From assembly GCA_002751075.1 (NCBI GenBank), contig NAOQ01000004.1, positions 50,895-85,787 of the forward strand: a stretch of 34,893 nt of DNA, in the 5' to 3' direction. Shown here in pieces: positions 23,912-34,633 of this stretch (position 1 is its first letter; each line of letters starts with the position of its first letter). This DNA comes from Ichthyophonus hoferi. Its lineage: Eukaryota; Opisthokonta; Ichthyosporea; Ichthyophonida; Ichthyophonidae. The notes beneath the pieces are model-generated. The model did not search any database and was not told the DNA's origin. It saw only the letters and a list, made by a program, of their open reading frames with translations. Both the position numbers and the translations under genes were made by a program.

Positions 23912-24522
23912 CAAGTTTTTATTTGCGTCCTATAGGCTTTGATTTCAAAATGAAAATTTTATGCATTAGAAATAAGGGATACTTTGGCATTTCAGAGTGC
24001 ATTGGTGGAGAAGGAAAGCGAGTGTGATAAACCAATGTATTCAATTATATCGTGTATATGATATGATAATCAATCACATCTTTATATATATCATACTAAT
24101 GAAAGTAAATATTCGGGGTGATCTATTATTTACAAACCTTGATTAGCGAGAACTGAGTTGCGATTAAACTTTGCCACGTGTATACAGCGCAATATGTAGC
24201 ACGTACACTCATCTTCTCTTGTATTGCACACGTTCTGCAAATACGTAACCGTGGCTATTACAAGTCGAACAGCCATTAGATAACCCAAAATATCCTTAAG
24301 CTTAATCGCGACTCGGTCCTGGCGAATCAAACTTAACAAAGAATAGAAACTACCCAACATTTTAATATATTAGATAGAAAGATGTGATTATCACATGCAC
24401 CTAATGGAATTGAATTGGTCTATCTATCGCACGGGCTTTCCTTATCCAATGCACTCTAATATGTCAAAATAACCCTCACTTTAGATTTGGAATCTATGCC
24501 TCCACGACGCAAATGAAAAACG
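23912..24522. mobile_element. Foldback/MITE-like element 2, about 610 bp
   Basis: Inverted arms of about 240 bp start with (c)atttgcgtc near 23920 and the reverse complement gacgcaaatg near 24506. They share gagtgcattgg, TGATAATCA(A)TCACATCTTT-type blocks and TTGATT(A/C)GC(G/C)A. The central unique part is about 130 bp. It carries the same internal modules as element 1 (ATAAACCAATGTA, AATCGCG near GCxAATCAAACTT) in a permuted order. No coding capacity. Confidence 0.72.
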
Positions 24523-26262
24523 GACCTGGCCTAGCATCGCATAGATAATGTAGTCTATTGTTTAATATTATCATGCATAGGTGCAAGGTTGAAATGTATT
24601 GCGGAGTTTCCATGAACAATACAGAAGAAAGGAGTGTCCTACCTGGTTAAATTATACCCTCCAAAAGACATTTAAAGATAGGTTAAGCACTATTCCAAGA
24701 CGTATGCGGTCTGAATAATGCGGTTTGGTTGTAATGTTTTCCCCCCAAACTCATCTATTTCTTTGTATCTTCAATTTACTAAAAGGAGAATTTAGTGTAT
24801 ACTAACTTGAGAAGATAAGATAAAGCAAGAGCCATTGAAAGTAATATTAACTTTTTTGGAAATATAACCTCCTATCACCTCTCTTTTCATTGTCTCAAGT
24901 TGTACACAGATTGCCTACCTATTAACACATAGACTAAATCCGCTTATCACAATCTGTTAAAATAGGAATAGTTAATCAATTTGGGTATTTGTTTATTATA
25001 AAACTATACTCATGTAATATTATGAGCAATTATTAGTACATACGTAGTCTGGAAAAAATTAGTGCAATCTATGGATGTTAAATGACAGTCCAAGATAATC
25101 GATCAAAAGTAAACCAGCCAATGGAATGGGCCCCATAATTAAATATAAGCCATTTCAGATTATATGCTTTAAGTCCAGATAACTCATTGCTTAGGCGCTC
25201 TTCGTAAGACAAGTTCTTCTAACTTGTTTAGCATAAAAGTATGAGCATACCTGTTACTCCGTGTATGCAAAGGGATACGTTAAAAAGCCCCCTTAATTTG
25301 ATATTCCCTCTCCTTATAAACGAATATAGGTCATGCGAATGCCTCTGACTACACTTACTGTTCCCAGCACAATCTTTCTATTTCTACACAATAGAATAGT
25401 TGACGTAATTATGTTAATTTGGGTAGAATAAACTAGATACGGGTTACTATCATTCTTAGCGTTTAACAAACACGTTATAATTGGTATAACATATATTCCA
25501 ATAAAAATCAATAACTTTGTGTTCGATACAGAGATTTGAATGTCTTTATGGTTTGTAATCCATCCATCTATACTGTACATTTTTTGTAAATTTAATCAAC
25601 CAATAATGGTTAGCCAATAACAATACATGAACAATTAATTGATTACAACGTTATATGCGTGATATACGTTTAGACATGACCGCATATTCTCATACATGTA
25701 CTGCATTTCAATTCTTTCGATATATAGCGTTAAGCTGCATAATGTTCTCATTTATAAATAAGAACCTTATACACTTGAATGTACAGACACCAGTATGAGT
25801 GACTATAATACTTATTCATATCTGATAAAACCAGTGCAGTATATGCATAGACATGGGGGTCTCTTCCACAAAATAAAATCCTATATATGATGCACTAATT
25901 AAATTTTATTTTATATACCAAAAACGAATAATCAAACACTTTTTTTTATTTAAAATAACTGTTGTTATATGTAGCTAGTTGGATGTTTCTTTTATGAGAT
26001 AGTAAAACACTAAGCTGACGAGTCCTTAACGACTTCATCTTTATTATTGGCATAAATAATAAAGAGTAATGCACCGCAATTTATGCGTCTGTGTAAACTA
26101 AAATAAGCTTGATCTTTTCTAAAATCAAGTGATTAATTGGGCCCTACGTTACTCTATTTTTTATTATTCAGTATTAACTATTCAACAACCCATTCAGTCC
26201 ATGGAGTTTATTTTAAAAATTAATTTCATAGTCAGGATTTTCCGTAAAAGGAATGATTTAAT

Positions 26263-26610
26263 CTAAAATATGGATCTTATGGCTGACTTTATGAGGAATT
26301 TCATCGAGATACAGGATGTTTCCATTTGACATCTGCCGCTGTTCTCTCGCAAAAAGTTTCTAGTCTCTCGGTTCTCTTGGGTGAAAGCAACAGAGGCCTT
26401 CAACTTCAGTTTTTTTCTCATTTTTCCAGTCTTTTTTATCAATTGGCAAACTATGGGGATAGAAACGTAAAAGTCTCCCTCGGCTAGTTTCTTATGTATT
26501 CTCCTATGTGTGTGAGAATTGTCTTCACTATAAAAGGATTTAATTTTCTCCAAGATTGAACTACTATTATCTTCTTCTTTTCCTTCTTTTCTTTGCAAAC
26601 ACCATCTCAA
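26263..26610 (-). mobile_element. Decayed Tc1/mariner-like transposase fragment
   Basis: A 115-aa frame reads SHTHRRIHKKLAEGDFYVSI, then a PIVCQLIKKTGKMRKKLKLK stretch and FTQENRETRNFLREN. This resembles the HTH and linker of Tc1/mariner-IS630 transposases (RxIxxxL, VSxxTVxRxLKxxGL, LTxxNxxxRxxFxxE). In the +1 frame just downstream, near 26290-26330, NILYLDEIPH looks like the segment holding the first catalytic Asp (family form: VLFSDE). A frameshift therefore separates the two parts, and no later DDE/D region follows, so it is a pseudogene. An IS3-type HTH is an alternative reading. Confidence 0.45.
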
Positions 26611-26889
26611 ATGGTAACGGTAAGTTAGACAATTCTTTTTGCTTTTTTATTTTGTAAAAACACGCTTGGTTTATCTTAAAAATATTTGTATTCTTTTACG
26701 CAACCACTCATCCCGTTGGGCTTTTGTACGGCGTGACATGAGTTTAGTGTGATTAATTGTTCTAAGTGTGTTGTATCTTTGATACATTAAAAAAAAATGT
26801 GTTTAGAGTATGAACCTGCCCCTTCTGGACCGTTTGCGTGTCTTGATTTATAATTCAAGTACTCTTCTGTATTCTGTAATGTAAATGAG

Positions 26890-27005
26890 GTAATGGATTA
26901 ATTCCCCATCTAAATTTGGAACACAGTATTTAAGTGTGGCAAGATCGAACAATTCTAGTGGGTCCCTGTGGCCTATCGTGAATTGGATTATCCAATAATA
27001 ATCTG
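26890..27005. repeat. Dispersed repeat pair, copy A
   Basis: Matches 31660-31785 in the same orientation. Shared landmarks are ggattaattccccatctaaat, agtatttaagt, gcaagat, acaattctagtgggt and gaattggatta. Noncoding remnant of an unidentified element. Confidence 0.65.
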
Positions 27006-27276
27006 TTAACGTTATTGTTTCAAGCGCTAAAAAATCGGTAATAAGCAAATATAATGTAGAATAAAAGAATAAACTATAACCGCGCAGTGAGCGGGACCAT
27101 CATAAATATTTTTGACATTACCTTTAATTTATATTAATTATTAGTTTAATTTTATCTTTTCAAAACTTAAAAATTATCTTATTTCTGCTTTTGGTTTTTA
27201 TTGACTATTTTGGTGATTCACATATTGAAGCTTAAAATTTTCTCATTTTGAAGATAACTGTAAAAGGTATAAATTT

Positions 27277-27338
27277 TTTCAACATATTTCCAAAATCTTT
27301 CAACCTATTTTTAAAATCTTTCAACATGTTTTCCTTTC
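27277..27338. repeat. Three-unit 21-bp tandem repeat
   Basis: tttcaac begins three successive units (tttcaacatatttcc..., tttcaacctattttt..., tttcaacatgttttcc) at a spacing of 20-21 bp, joined by aaaatc. Confidence 0.6.
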
Positions 27339-28744
27339 ACATTTTTTATTTAGTGTTAAATTTGAACTTACTACTATTTAATTACACCTTTCCAGATGCA
27401 ATGGGTGGATAAGCAATAACAAAGCAAATAGATCTGGTCCATGTTATCTTAGACTATATATTAGAATCTGAATCTAACTTGGATCGACGAATCGTCTGCG
27501 GTGGAGTGATTCGTAGAGTCATTCACATATTTCAACTATAAAGTTATTTAGAATGAAATTACTAAGACGACACCGCTACTTGTCAATTAATATTATATAG
27601 AAACTTTAACGTTATTATATATAAGCCAGCTACTGGATAGGATGCGTTTAGTGTAATGTTTAAGTTATTGTCCCTTTTGCGGTCGGCGTCCGGAATCGTA
27701 AGAACCTCGAAAATCATGAGATCACATGATGTAATCGGTGGTTTGCATGGAACGTGATCGCTTGCGATCGTAACTTTCGATCAAACAATTGATCTCAACG
27801 GCATGCTTACCTTATATTTTACTATTTCAACAAACAATGCACAATATATTGTGATGATCGATGGGTTTGGTAATATTGAGCTGGAAGCCAATGTTGAATG
27901 TAATGATCAAGAATGTCATTCAAGCTGGATATTAAACATGAAGTACATGCTGTTAAAAATTCAATGCTTTTAAACTGCTCTAAGTGCTGAAGAAAAAACA
28001 TCTGACTTATCAGATATTAATTATTTATAGATAATATTTATTACTTCAGTTAACAAATAATCATGATCAGATGCTATTGATATGAACAATTAGAAACAGT
28101 AACCATGTATAATTTAAGAGATACAAACGCAATCAGTACTGAGCAAATAAAAATTGGAAAGGTGCTAAACTTTATAAATCAAACCAACACAAGTAAAAAA
28201 CAAAATAGTATTTTGCACCATATATGATTCATTATCTGATCAAACTATCCCATATCATAAAAATGTGCCTCTTATCGGCATAGATTTAATATTTCTCTAT
28301 CTGTACCCATTGCTTTTCAAACTATAGGTCATGTGGCCCTTCCCGATGTGTGCCAATTTCCAATCATATTGCTACTAAACACTGGTGCGCGTCATAAAAT
28401 AATATTAGATACAAATAGGTATACAGCACTTAGGCGAATAAAATTGGAGACCTGTAGGCCAATGACTGCAGTCTGATGATTTTGTGCTCAATATCTAATA
28501 CAAACCCAAGTTAAAGCTAAGATGCATTTATCAAGATCAGCATTAAGCAGAAAATTACAACATATATTTTATAGTAATAATTTTAACAATGAAATTCTGA
28601 AAATTATTTTACACATATAATAAGTGATGTAGATCTTCTTCACACCTTTTTATGTAATCCACAAAGCGTCATAATCATGGGTGGATCAAGTTCTATAAAT
28701 TACACAAGCTGTTTTAAATTGCTTTAAGCTGAACGGTAATAATG

Positions 28745-29332
28745 GGCAATACTATTAAAGTTAGAAATTACAATAAGCACAACAATATTAATATTAATAC
28801 TAATAATATTACTGTTATTAATGTTATCAATAACAATAAGCACAATAATAATCACTCTAGTTAATGCTTATTATGCCAATGATATCAGTAAACACAATAA
28901 TAATTAATATCAGTACTGGTAATAATCACAATAATAATAATAGTAATAATCATAATACTAATAATAATAGTAATCATAATAATAATAATAAAGAAAAACA
29001 ATATTGCCAATGATAATACTAAGATGATTAATAGAAATAAAAAATTGATAATATTTAAATATCTTTATAGTAACAGCAACAACACTACTAATAATAATAG
29101 TAATAGAATATTGATATTACTACTAATATCAATAAAAAGAATTGGTAATATTAAAATATCGTTATTGTAACAAGAATATTAACATGATCAATAATATTAA
29201 TATGATCAATAATACTAATATTATTAATAGTAAAAATTAATAAGAAGAATATTGATAATAATACTAAGATTATTAATAGCAATAACAATAATGATAACAT
29301 TAAAATATCGCTGTTGTAACAAATAACAAGTG
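28745..29332. repeat. AAT-rich trinucleotide array with higher-order repeats
   Basis: About 590 bp of degenerate AAT/ATT/ACT units. A longer motif recurs in it (near 29050, 29150 and 29305): AATAT/AACAT, then TAAA(A)TATC, then TTGTAACAA or a variant. This suggests a minisatellite-like unit rather than a simple triplet run. Confidence 0.7.
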
Positions 29333-30224
29333 TTATTAATAAACCTTTTATCGAGTTTGCATTCTAATGGGGATTCTCTGATAGGCCTTGCATAATGAGC
29401 TTAGTTTTAAGCAGCAATAAGATTGAGATTTCTAAGCATGCATTTATTTTTATTGATTTTAATAAAATACTCCACGAATACCCTGCCAGGTAAATAATGA
29501 TCTATATAAAAGTTTATGGATAGCGAATGGATTATTTTCATTGCTTTTCTTTTATGGATTTCATCAAACCACATGCTAAAGTGTACGGCAAGGGATTGAT
29601 GTACTTTCTTTGTTTTCCAAGTAATTATATAATTTTTAAGATATCGCGCATAGGGATTATCCCAACAGATTAATCGATTGATATGTATATATATATATAC
29701 TATTTGCATTTTAGTTTTTCAACAACAGATAACGATTTGTATTAATGATCCGAAATCAAATCTGTCTACTCTATAAATAACATTAAATCTTATTACGTCA
29801 ATACATACAATCATCTTCTCATGGAATGGATGAACTATTCTATTGGCTGAATCTGTTATCTTGGGCTTCCGATGATTCGACAACACCACTGATAACTGAT
29901 GCACAGCGAACACCAAATATATAAATATATTGCTTTTTGACAAGCGAAGGATGAGTGGTTGTGCAAGAAAGCTCATTTATTAGTCATACAAAATGTTTTA
30001 TGTAAGTTTTCATAACGTCAATGTGTATTATTATTTCAAGTAGGTTGGTGATAAAATTTATTTGATTTTCCTGTTTATTATTATTTTTTAAATCATATTT
30101 AATGTCATAATCTTTTATGGTTTCTGATTCTGAACTGGGCTGTTTTTAAAGAATTTGTTGCTGACAATTTCGCATGCCGTTTTTTACAATGCTCTTAAGA
30201 ATAACTTTGCCAAGATGCGATAAG

Positions 30225-30232
30225 TATATAAG
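30225..30232 (+). promoter_or_regulatory. TATA box of the CHK1-like kinase gene
   Basis: TATATAAG lies 86 nt upstream of the kinase ATG. With the usual 25-30 nt spacing, transcription would start near 30256-30262, giving a 5'UTR of about 55-60 nt. TATA-like strings are common in this AT-rich DNA, so support comes mainly from position. Confidence 0.45.
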
Positions 30233-30317
30233 ACTACAACACTAGGCAATTTAGATGAATTAGTGATTAGCAGTTTGTATTTAATTTTTGTGTTTGGGAA
30301 TAATTTAGTTAGTTACA

Positions 30318-31301
30318 ATGTTTGTACAGCTACTTTCTGTTTGCTTTCCCATGGGATCCAAATTTAAAACACAAAAGTGTGTTCAGTTCCCCTCAAAAGA
30401 ACTTGAAGTCAATCCAGCTAAAAAAAACAATGAAGTACATGACGCGTTTTCATCATCACAATGTTTCCCTAAGGAACATGGTCGATTCATACCCCTTGTT
30501 AGGAACTTTGCCTCGGGTGCAACTGCACAAATCGATATTGCTTTAGACGCAAGTACTGGACATAAGGTTGCCGTAAAGCGCGTCATGAGAAAAAGAAACT
30601 CGGAAATAGATATTTTACAAGAAGAGGCAATTCACACCGAACTTTCTCAGTACCAACATCCAAATCTTGCGAAGCTAATTACAACAGAACAGAGAAGTGA
30701 TTCAGTTTTATTTTTCATTGAGTATGCTGAAGGAAAAGACTTAATAGACCAGCTTGTTCCAGATGTTGGCATGCCCACCAATAAGGCCTTGTATTATGCC
30801 GCTCAGCTTTTTGCAGCTCTCGATTTTATACATAAAAAAGGTTTTGCACACAGAGATGTCAAAGGAGAAAACTGTGTTCTCACAAAAGACTTGTCGGTGT
30901 TAAAGCTTATTGACTTTGGATATGCAGTGCGTTTGTCCGACAAGGGCGCCGTTGAGAGGGCTACAGGAACACTCCCTTACATTGCCCCCGAGTTACTTGC
31001 TAACTACTGCACTGATCTTGCACTAGCAGACTGCTTCTCCGCTGGTGTTGTTTTATTCAGTCTTCTTACTGGTCGGTTTCCATGGGGAAAGGCAGCCAGT
31101 TCTGATCATGAATATATGCTTTTCACTCAGGGAGAACATTCGCCAAGAGAGACTATTACATGGAAAGCCCTTCCGGCCGGAGTTGTATGCCTATTAAAGG
31201 ACCTACTTACACCTTGCCCACATAATCGCCTTAATGCCGCACAGGCTTACCAACGGATTTCTCTTATGCTGCAATCGAGAGGTGCTCCAAATTCACTTTA
31301 A
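30318..31301 (+). CDS. Intronless CHK1-like serine/threonine protein kinase
   Basis: A single 327-aa frame with a full kinase domain. Glycine loop region NFASGATAQI (63-72), atypical for GxGxxG; ATP-binding K87 in VAVKRV; alpha-C Glu about E103; catalytic loop HRDVKGEN (178-185, D180, N185); DFG at 199-201; APE at 223-225; DCFSAGVV where most kinases have DxWSxG; R304 near the C-lobe end. The hinge and alpha-D stretch FFIEYAEGKDLIDQLVPDVG followed by MP closely parallels CHK1 (EYCSGGELFDRIEPDIGMP). It ends soon after the C-lobe, so the CHK1 SQ/TQ and KA1-like C-terminal regions are absent. Catalytic residues look intact. M1 is used; M12 (30351) is an alternative start. Lack of introns beside intron-dense genes suggests retroposition. 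CHK1 orthology is not claimed. Confidence 0.9.
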   Translation: MFVQLLSVCFPMGSKFKTQKCVQFPSKELEVNPAKKNNEVHDAFSSSQCFPKEHGRFIPLVRNFASGATAQIDIALDASTGHKVAVKRVMRKRNSEIDILQEEAIHTELSQYQHPNLAKLITTEQRSDSVLFFIEYAEGKDLIDQLVPDVGMPTNKALYYAAQLFAALDFIHKKGFAHRDVKGENCVLTKDLSVLKLIDFGYAVRLSDKGAVERATGTLPYIAPELLANYCTDLALADCFSAGVVLFSLLTGRFPWGKAASSDHEYMLFTQGEHSPRETITWKALPAGVVCLLKDLLTPCPHNRLNAAQAYQRISLMLQSRGAPNSL

Positions 31302-31508
31302 TTATAATTTATTGATATTTTTACCTTGATACCACCTTCTAAGGTGCCTTTGCAGGCTCCAGTTTTCGAAATTATTATTTTTGTATTATTGCTTTCAAGG
31401 ATGACAATGATTAAATTTTAAAAGATATATCTATCTTACTCCTTTTACAGTATCTTAGTTTATATAATGTAATATATGAACGAATGCGTTGCTAACAGCT
31501 GTGCTGTG

Positions 31509-31514
31509 AATAAA
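31509..31514 (+). terminator. Candidate polyadenylation signal for the kinase gene
   Basis: AATAAA about 208 nt after the kinase stop codon, on the sense strand. The first clear canonical hexamer there. Confidence 0.35.
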
Positions 31515-31659
31515 TTCCAACTCGATTACTAGATCACGTTTAATTGCTGTTACAAGATAGCTAACAACTGGTGAATAAGTAGGTTCAATCCTGGCCCGAA
31601 TAATAAGTAGACCGATTCTTGTCGTAGTATACAATATATGAACACTTATTACATCAATA

Positions 31660-31785
31660 AGAAAAGAATTAATTCACCATCTAAATAAGGTGTCGTAAGC
31701 CAATAGTATTTAGGTATTGTAGCAAGATTAGACAATTCTAGTGGGTCTCTTTGACCCATCATGAATTGGATTAGCTAATATGAAT
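31660..31785. repeat. Dispersed repeat pair, copy B
   Basis: Same-orientation relative of 26890-27005 (aattaattcaccatctaaat, agtatttaggt, agcaagatt, acaattctagtgggt, gaattggatta). Identity falls between the landmarks, so the copies are old. Confidence 0.65.
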
Positions 31786-32064
31786 ATTTATGATTGGCTT
31801 CATTTTAGTGATTGAACTTAGCAGTCTTGGTGTTAACTAGAAAGAGTAGCACTAACCATAAAGCGAAGTACAAAAGAAGTCAAAACTCAATAATAATGGG
31901 CCCGCTCACAAATACGAAGTTCTCGTATTCGTACACAAAAATATTTTGGATTCTATACACATTGTTATTCAAATGTCTAATTTACCACTTACTCGTGTAT
32001 GCGATAAACAGTCTGCGAATCGCTCACTCATTCAAAAGTCAGAAAACTGCTTACTGACATTAGA

Positions 32065-32720
32065 TAGTGACAATAGCGTTTATTTACATAGCAACATAGT
32101 TTCACTTAATAATCAAATTCATTGTGCAATTTCCACATTAATACCAAAGCGCTTCAAAGCATTCATTCCTTCTGAGTTAGAACAGAGGTATAATTACTAC
32201 AATCAGTTACCTTGAGAATTGGTTTATGGGCCTTCAATAGAACCTCTAGTACAACAACTGAGCAATGAAAACAGATCTGATCAAGTAGCTATCATTCACA
32301 CTGGCCAGCAAACGATAACCACTACCGGCAATACAATTGGAGATCCCGACAGCTGTGTACAAGTCAATAGAACTTACATAGATTCTGATAATCGTAATAA
32401 CATCTATCCAATAAAACAATTATTTAAAAGGGATAAATTAGGTTTAGTCCAAATACCGTCATTTAGTAGCTAATCTTGCTGGATCAGTATTAGCACAATA
32501 GTTGTTTGATCGGATCTGTCTCTAAGGCTCAGTTGTTGTGATAGAGGTTATCCAGAAGGCCCATTTACCAACTCTCTAGATAACTGGCTTTAGTAATTAT
32601 ATTTCGGTTCTAATTCGGAAGGGATGGATGCTTTGATGCGCTTGAGTGCAAATGTGGAAATTGCACAATGCGATCGATCAGTAAGGGGTGATAGATTATG
32701 ATGTAAATAATAACTATCAT
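32065..32720. repeat. Inverted pair of an unidentified coding-like repeat (broken)
   Basis: The left arm (about 32065-32310, plus sense) and right arm (about 32480-32720, minus sense) are diverged copies facing each other. Both translate to the same recognisable peptide pattern: YLHxN..., HCAIST, KR(F/I)KA(F/S)IPSELE, YNYY and QQLS...RSDQ. Differences between the arms are largely conservative at protein level, which implies the ancestor was translated. Both copies are broken relics. I do not recognise the family; a transposable-element protein is likely because it is repeated. Confidence 0.55.
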
Positions 32721-33119
32721 TGTAATTTTAAAGTAAGCATAACCAATTGCTTTAGGCATTATAAAACATGGTATTATTTCTTATTACTACTTCTGAATAT
32801 AATATGCTATAAACTATAGCAAACTAAGCAATAAAAATGTACGCCTAATCTCTATACGAGTCTAATTAATATCCAAAGGAGTTGCTTGCCAAATTTCATC
32901 ATTGAAAGGTATAATCACATGTTCAGTATAGCATACTATTGTAAATAAAAGATCATATATAGTTGTAAGAGGACATTTTTAAAGAAAATATGGCACAGAG
33001 CCGTGGAATTGTTGAAAATAATGATTAGTTCTATGGTTGTGGTTCAATAATAGCCATAATTAGTAATGGCAGACCAAATATTTGATCTATACTCAAAAGA
33101 ATTATATATTGCTAGCGGA

Positions 33120-34633
33120 TTAGTACATAGGCAGTTTACACAAAGGTACACTACAGGACCTTGCTCTAGACCTGACTATCTCATCCACCTTATATCTCTG
33201 CACTGAATCAACAAACTCCCGAAAAAGAGGCCCCTGTTTAAACCTAACCAGTGAGTCTGTAGATAAAAGATGTAATATATGCTCCAAGCATTCATTAAAA
33301 AGGGCATTGTTGATTTGTACCCCATATTTCTGTTCCTCCTGGTCACAAACCTTTTGTTGCACTCCCTTCCAAAACATCATGGGTAAATTAACTTCAATTA
33401 GGGCCCCCGGAAGCAGAAACTTCTCCAGGATTGCACGAGCAGTTACCAGTTGGTCAGGACAGAGGTCTGGAATCAATTTGTAATTTTGTATCTCTTTTAC
33501 AAATTCAAGATTTTCAGACGAGAATTCTTTTTCTAACTGCTTTGCAAAGTATTGGATGGCTCGCTTATGACTGATTACGTGCTCCAATGTCATGTATTCA
33601 GGGGCTAGTCGGGCCTATGCATATACATGTATATCGTATACGGTGGTAAGTTAGTATATATGTATACAGTAGCTTTCCATTACAAGTATGTATACAGGAG
33701 CACATTTATGTAAATAAGAATGTGAGTGTCTATTCCTATGTACTGTCTCTCTATCTTTCTCTCTTCACCATTTTTTATTTTAATAATTCATATATACATA
33801 TATATACCCACCAACTCAAAGTTGTTCATTTCTTACCTGAAAGTCAGCCATAACCCAAGGCATGTTAGCAAAGACCGTATCGAATGCCCTCTTCTCACAA
33901 CTCAGTAACACACTGGTCTGGGTTGCTGTTACAGTCGCCGTCCTTTTTGTATTTTGTACCAGGGCAACCTCTCCAAAGTATTTTGCGGGGCCTAATATAG
34001 ATACTTCCTTTCCTTTCACAGACACTGACACCTCTCCATTAATGATCATATAAAATGCAGTTCCTTCATCCCCTTCTTTACAAATCACTTGCCCATAGGG
34101 TACGTTTGTGATGTGACATACCTTGGCCATCCATTGATACTGTTCATTAGTAAACCCGGAGAGGAAAGGAACCTCAAACCGACGAAGATGGTGTGTGATT
34201 CGTTCAGCCACCTGTACACAGCCCACACCATGTAAATAATAATAAATAAGGAAAGAGCAAAGAGCATACACTTACGGTTACATGACTGACTGGTAGAGCT
34301 TGCAATCAGAGCCTATATATGATGGTGTATATAGTGTTACATCTCTGGATTCATGCAAGCATGCGTTATAACTATAATATCAGAAAAAAACAAAAATAAA
34401 AACAAAAAACTGTACCTATCATTAGACATTAGTATTTGATTTAATAATATATATTGAGCACCACAATAAAACGTATGCCAACATTTTCTCCATATATTAA
34501 TAGAGGTGATATATATAGATATAGATGTTGTTGCTAGACATATTTCTACTCGTCAAGTTGCTAGAATATATATCTTTATAAGGTTACTCGTTTTACTCTT
34601 ACCAGGATTCAAAAACACAATTTTTGTGGCTGC
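33120..34633 (-). CDS. Cyclic-nucleotide-binding and RGS domain protein (5' partial)
   Basis: Exons in coding order: 34633-34603, 34298-34276 (23 nt), 34211-33837, 33614-33120 with stop. All GT-AG and in phase. The third exon encodes a cNMP-binding domain. Its phosphate-binding cassette reads FGEVALVQNTKRTATVTA, with the Glu that contacts ribose and the Arg that contacts the cyclic phosphate in the order seen in PKA-R/PKG (FGELALxxxTxRAATV), so ligand binding is plausible. The last exon encodes an RGS domain (YFAKQLEKEFSSENLEFVKE, NYK, AILEKFL, EVNLP, LLSTDSLVRFKQGPLFREF), which in other proteins speeds GTP hydrolysis on G-alpha. The protein ends 20-30 residues after the RGS fold with RSRARSCSVPLCKLPMY. 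The two small upstream exons (AATKIVFLNP, LPVSHVT) are less certain, and the N-terminus lies off the window. Possibly cyclic-nucleotide-gated G-protein regulation; this is inference. Confidence 0.88.

Larger units (their letters stand above)
22077..30224. other. Gene-poor, repeat-rich 8-kb stretch
   Basis: I found no supported host gene. It holds the 79-bp tandem duplication, gap 2, two foldback elements (23.5-24.5 kb), a decayed transposase (26.3-26.6 kb), one member of a repeat pair (26.9-27.0 kb) and an AAT-rich array (28.74-29.33 kb). Open frames at 25314-25580, 29407-29709 and 29719-29976 (minus) lack recognisable motifs. The aminopeptidase promoter should lie at the left edge. Confidence 0.6.
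31302..33119. other. Region between convergent kinase and cNMP-RGS genes
   Basis: Contains the kinase 3'UTR, dispersed repeat copy B (31660-31785) and the inverted coding-like repeat pair (32065-32720). No intact host gene is supported. Confidence 0.6.

Noticed and set aside
25314-25580. 88-aa hydrophobic minus-strand frame that could be a membrane protein
   Set aside because: Hydrophobicity is expected from AT-rich codons; no motif, splice context or homology was recognised.
28295-28475. Short stretch reading LLLNTGARHK, faintly like a retroelement aspartic-protease motif
   Set aside because: Isolated and too weak; no reverse transcriptase, integrase or terminal repeats were seen nearby. 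If real, it is only an old broken fossil.
29407-29976. Two adjacent minus-strand frames of 100 and 85 aa
   Set aside because: No recognisable domain, no good start context and no repeat of the pattern elsewhere. Chance frames in AT-rich DNA are likely.
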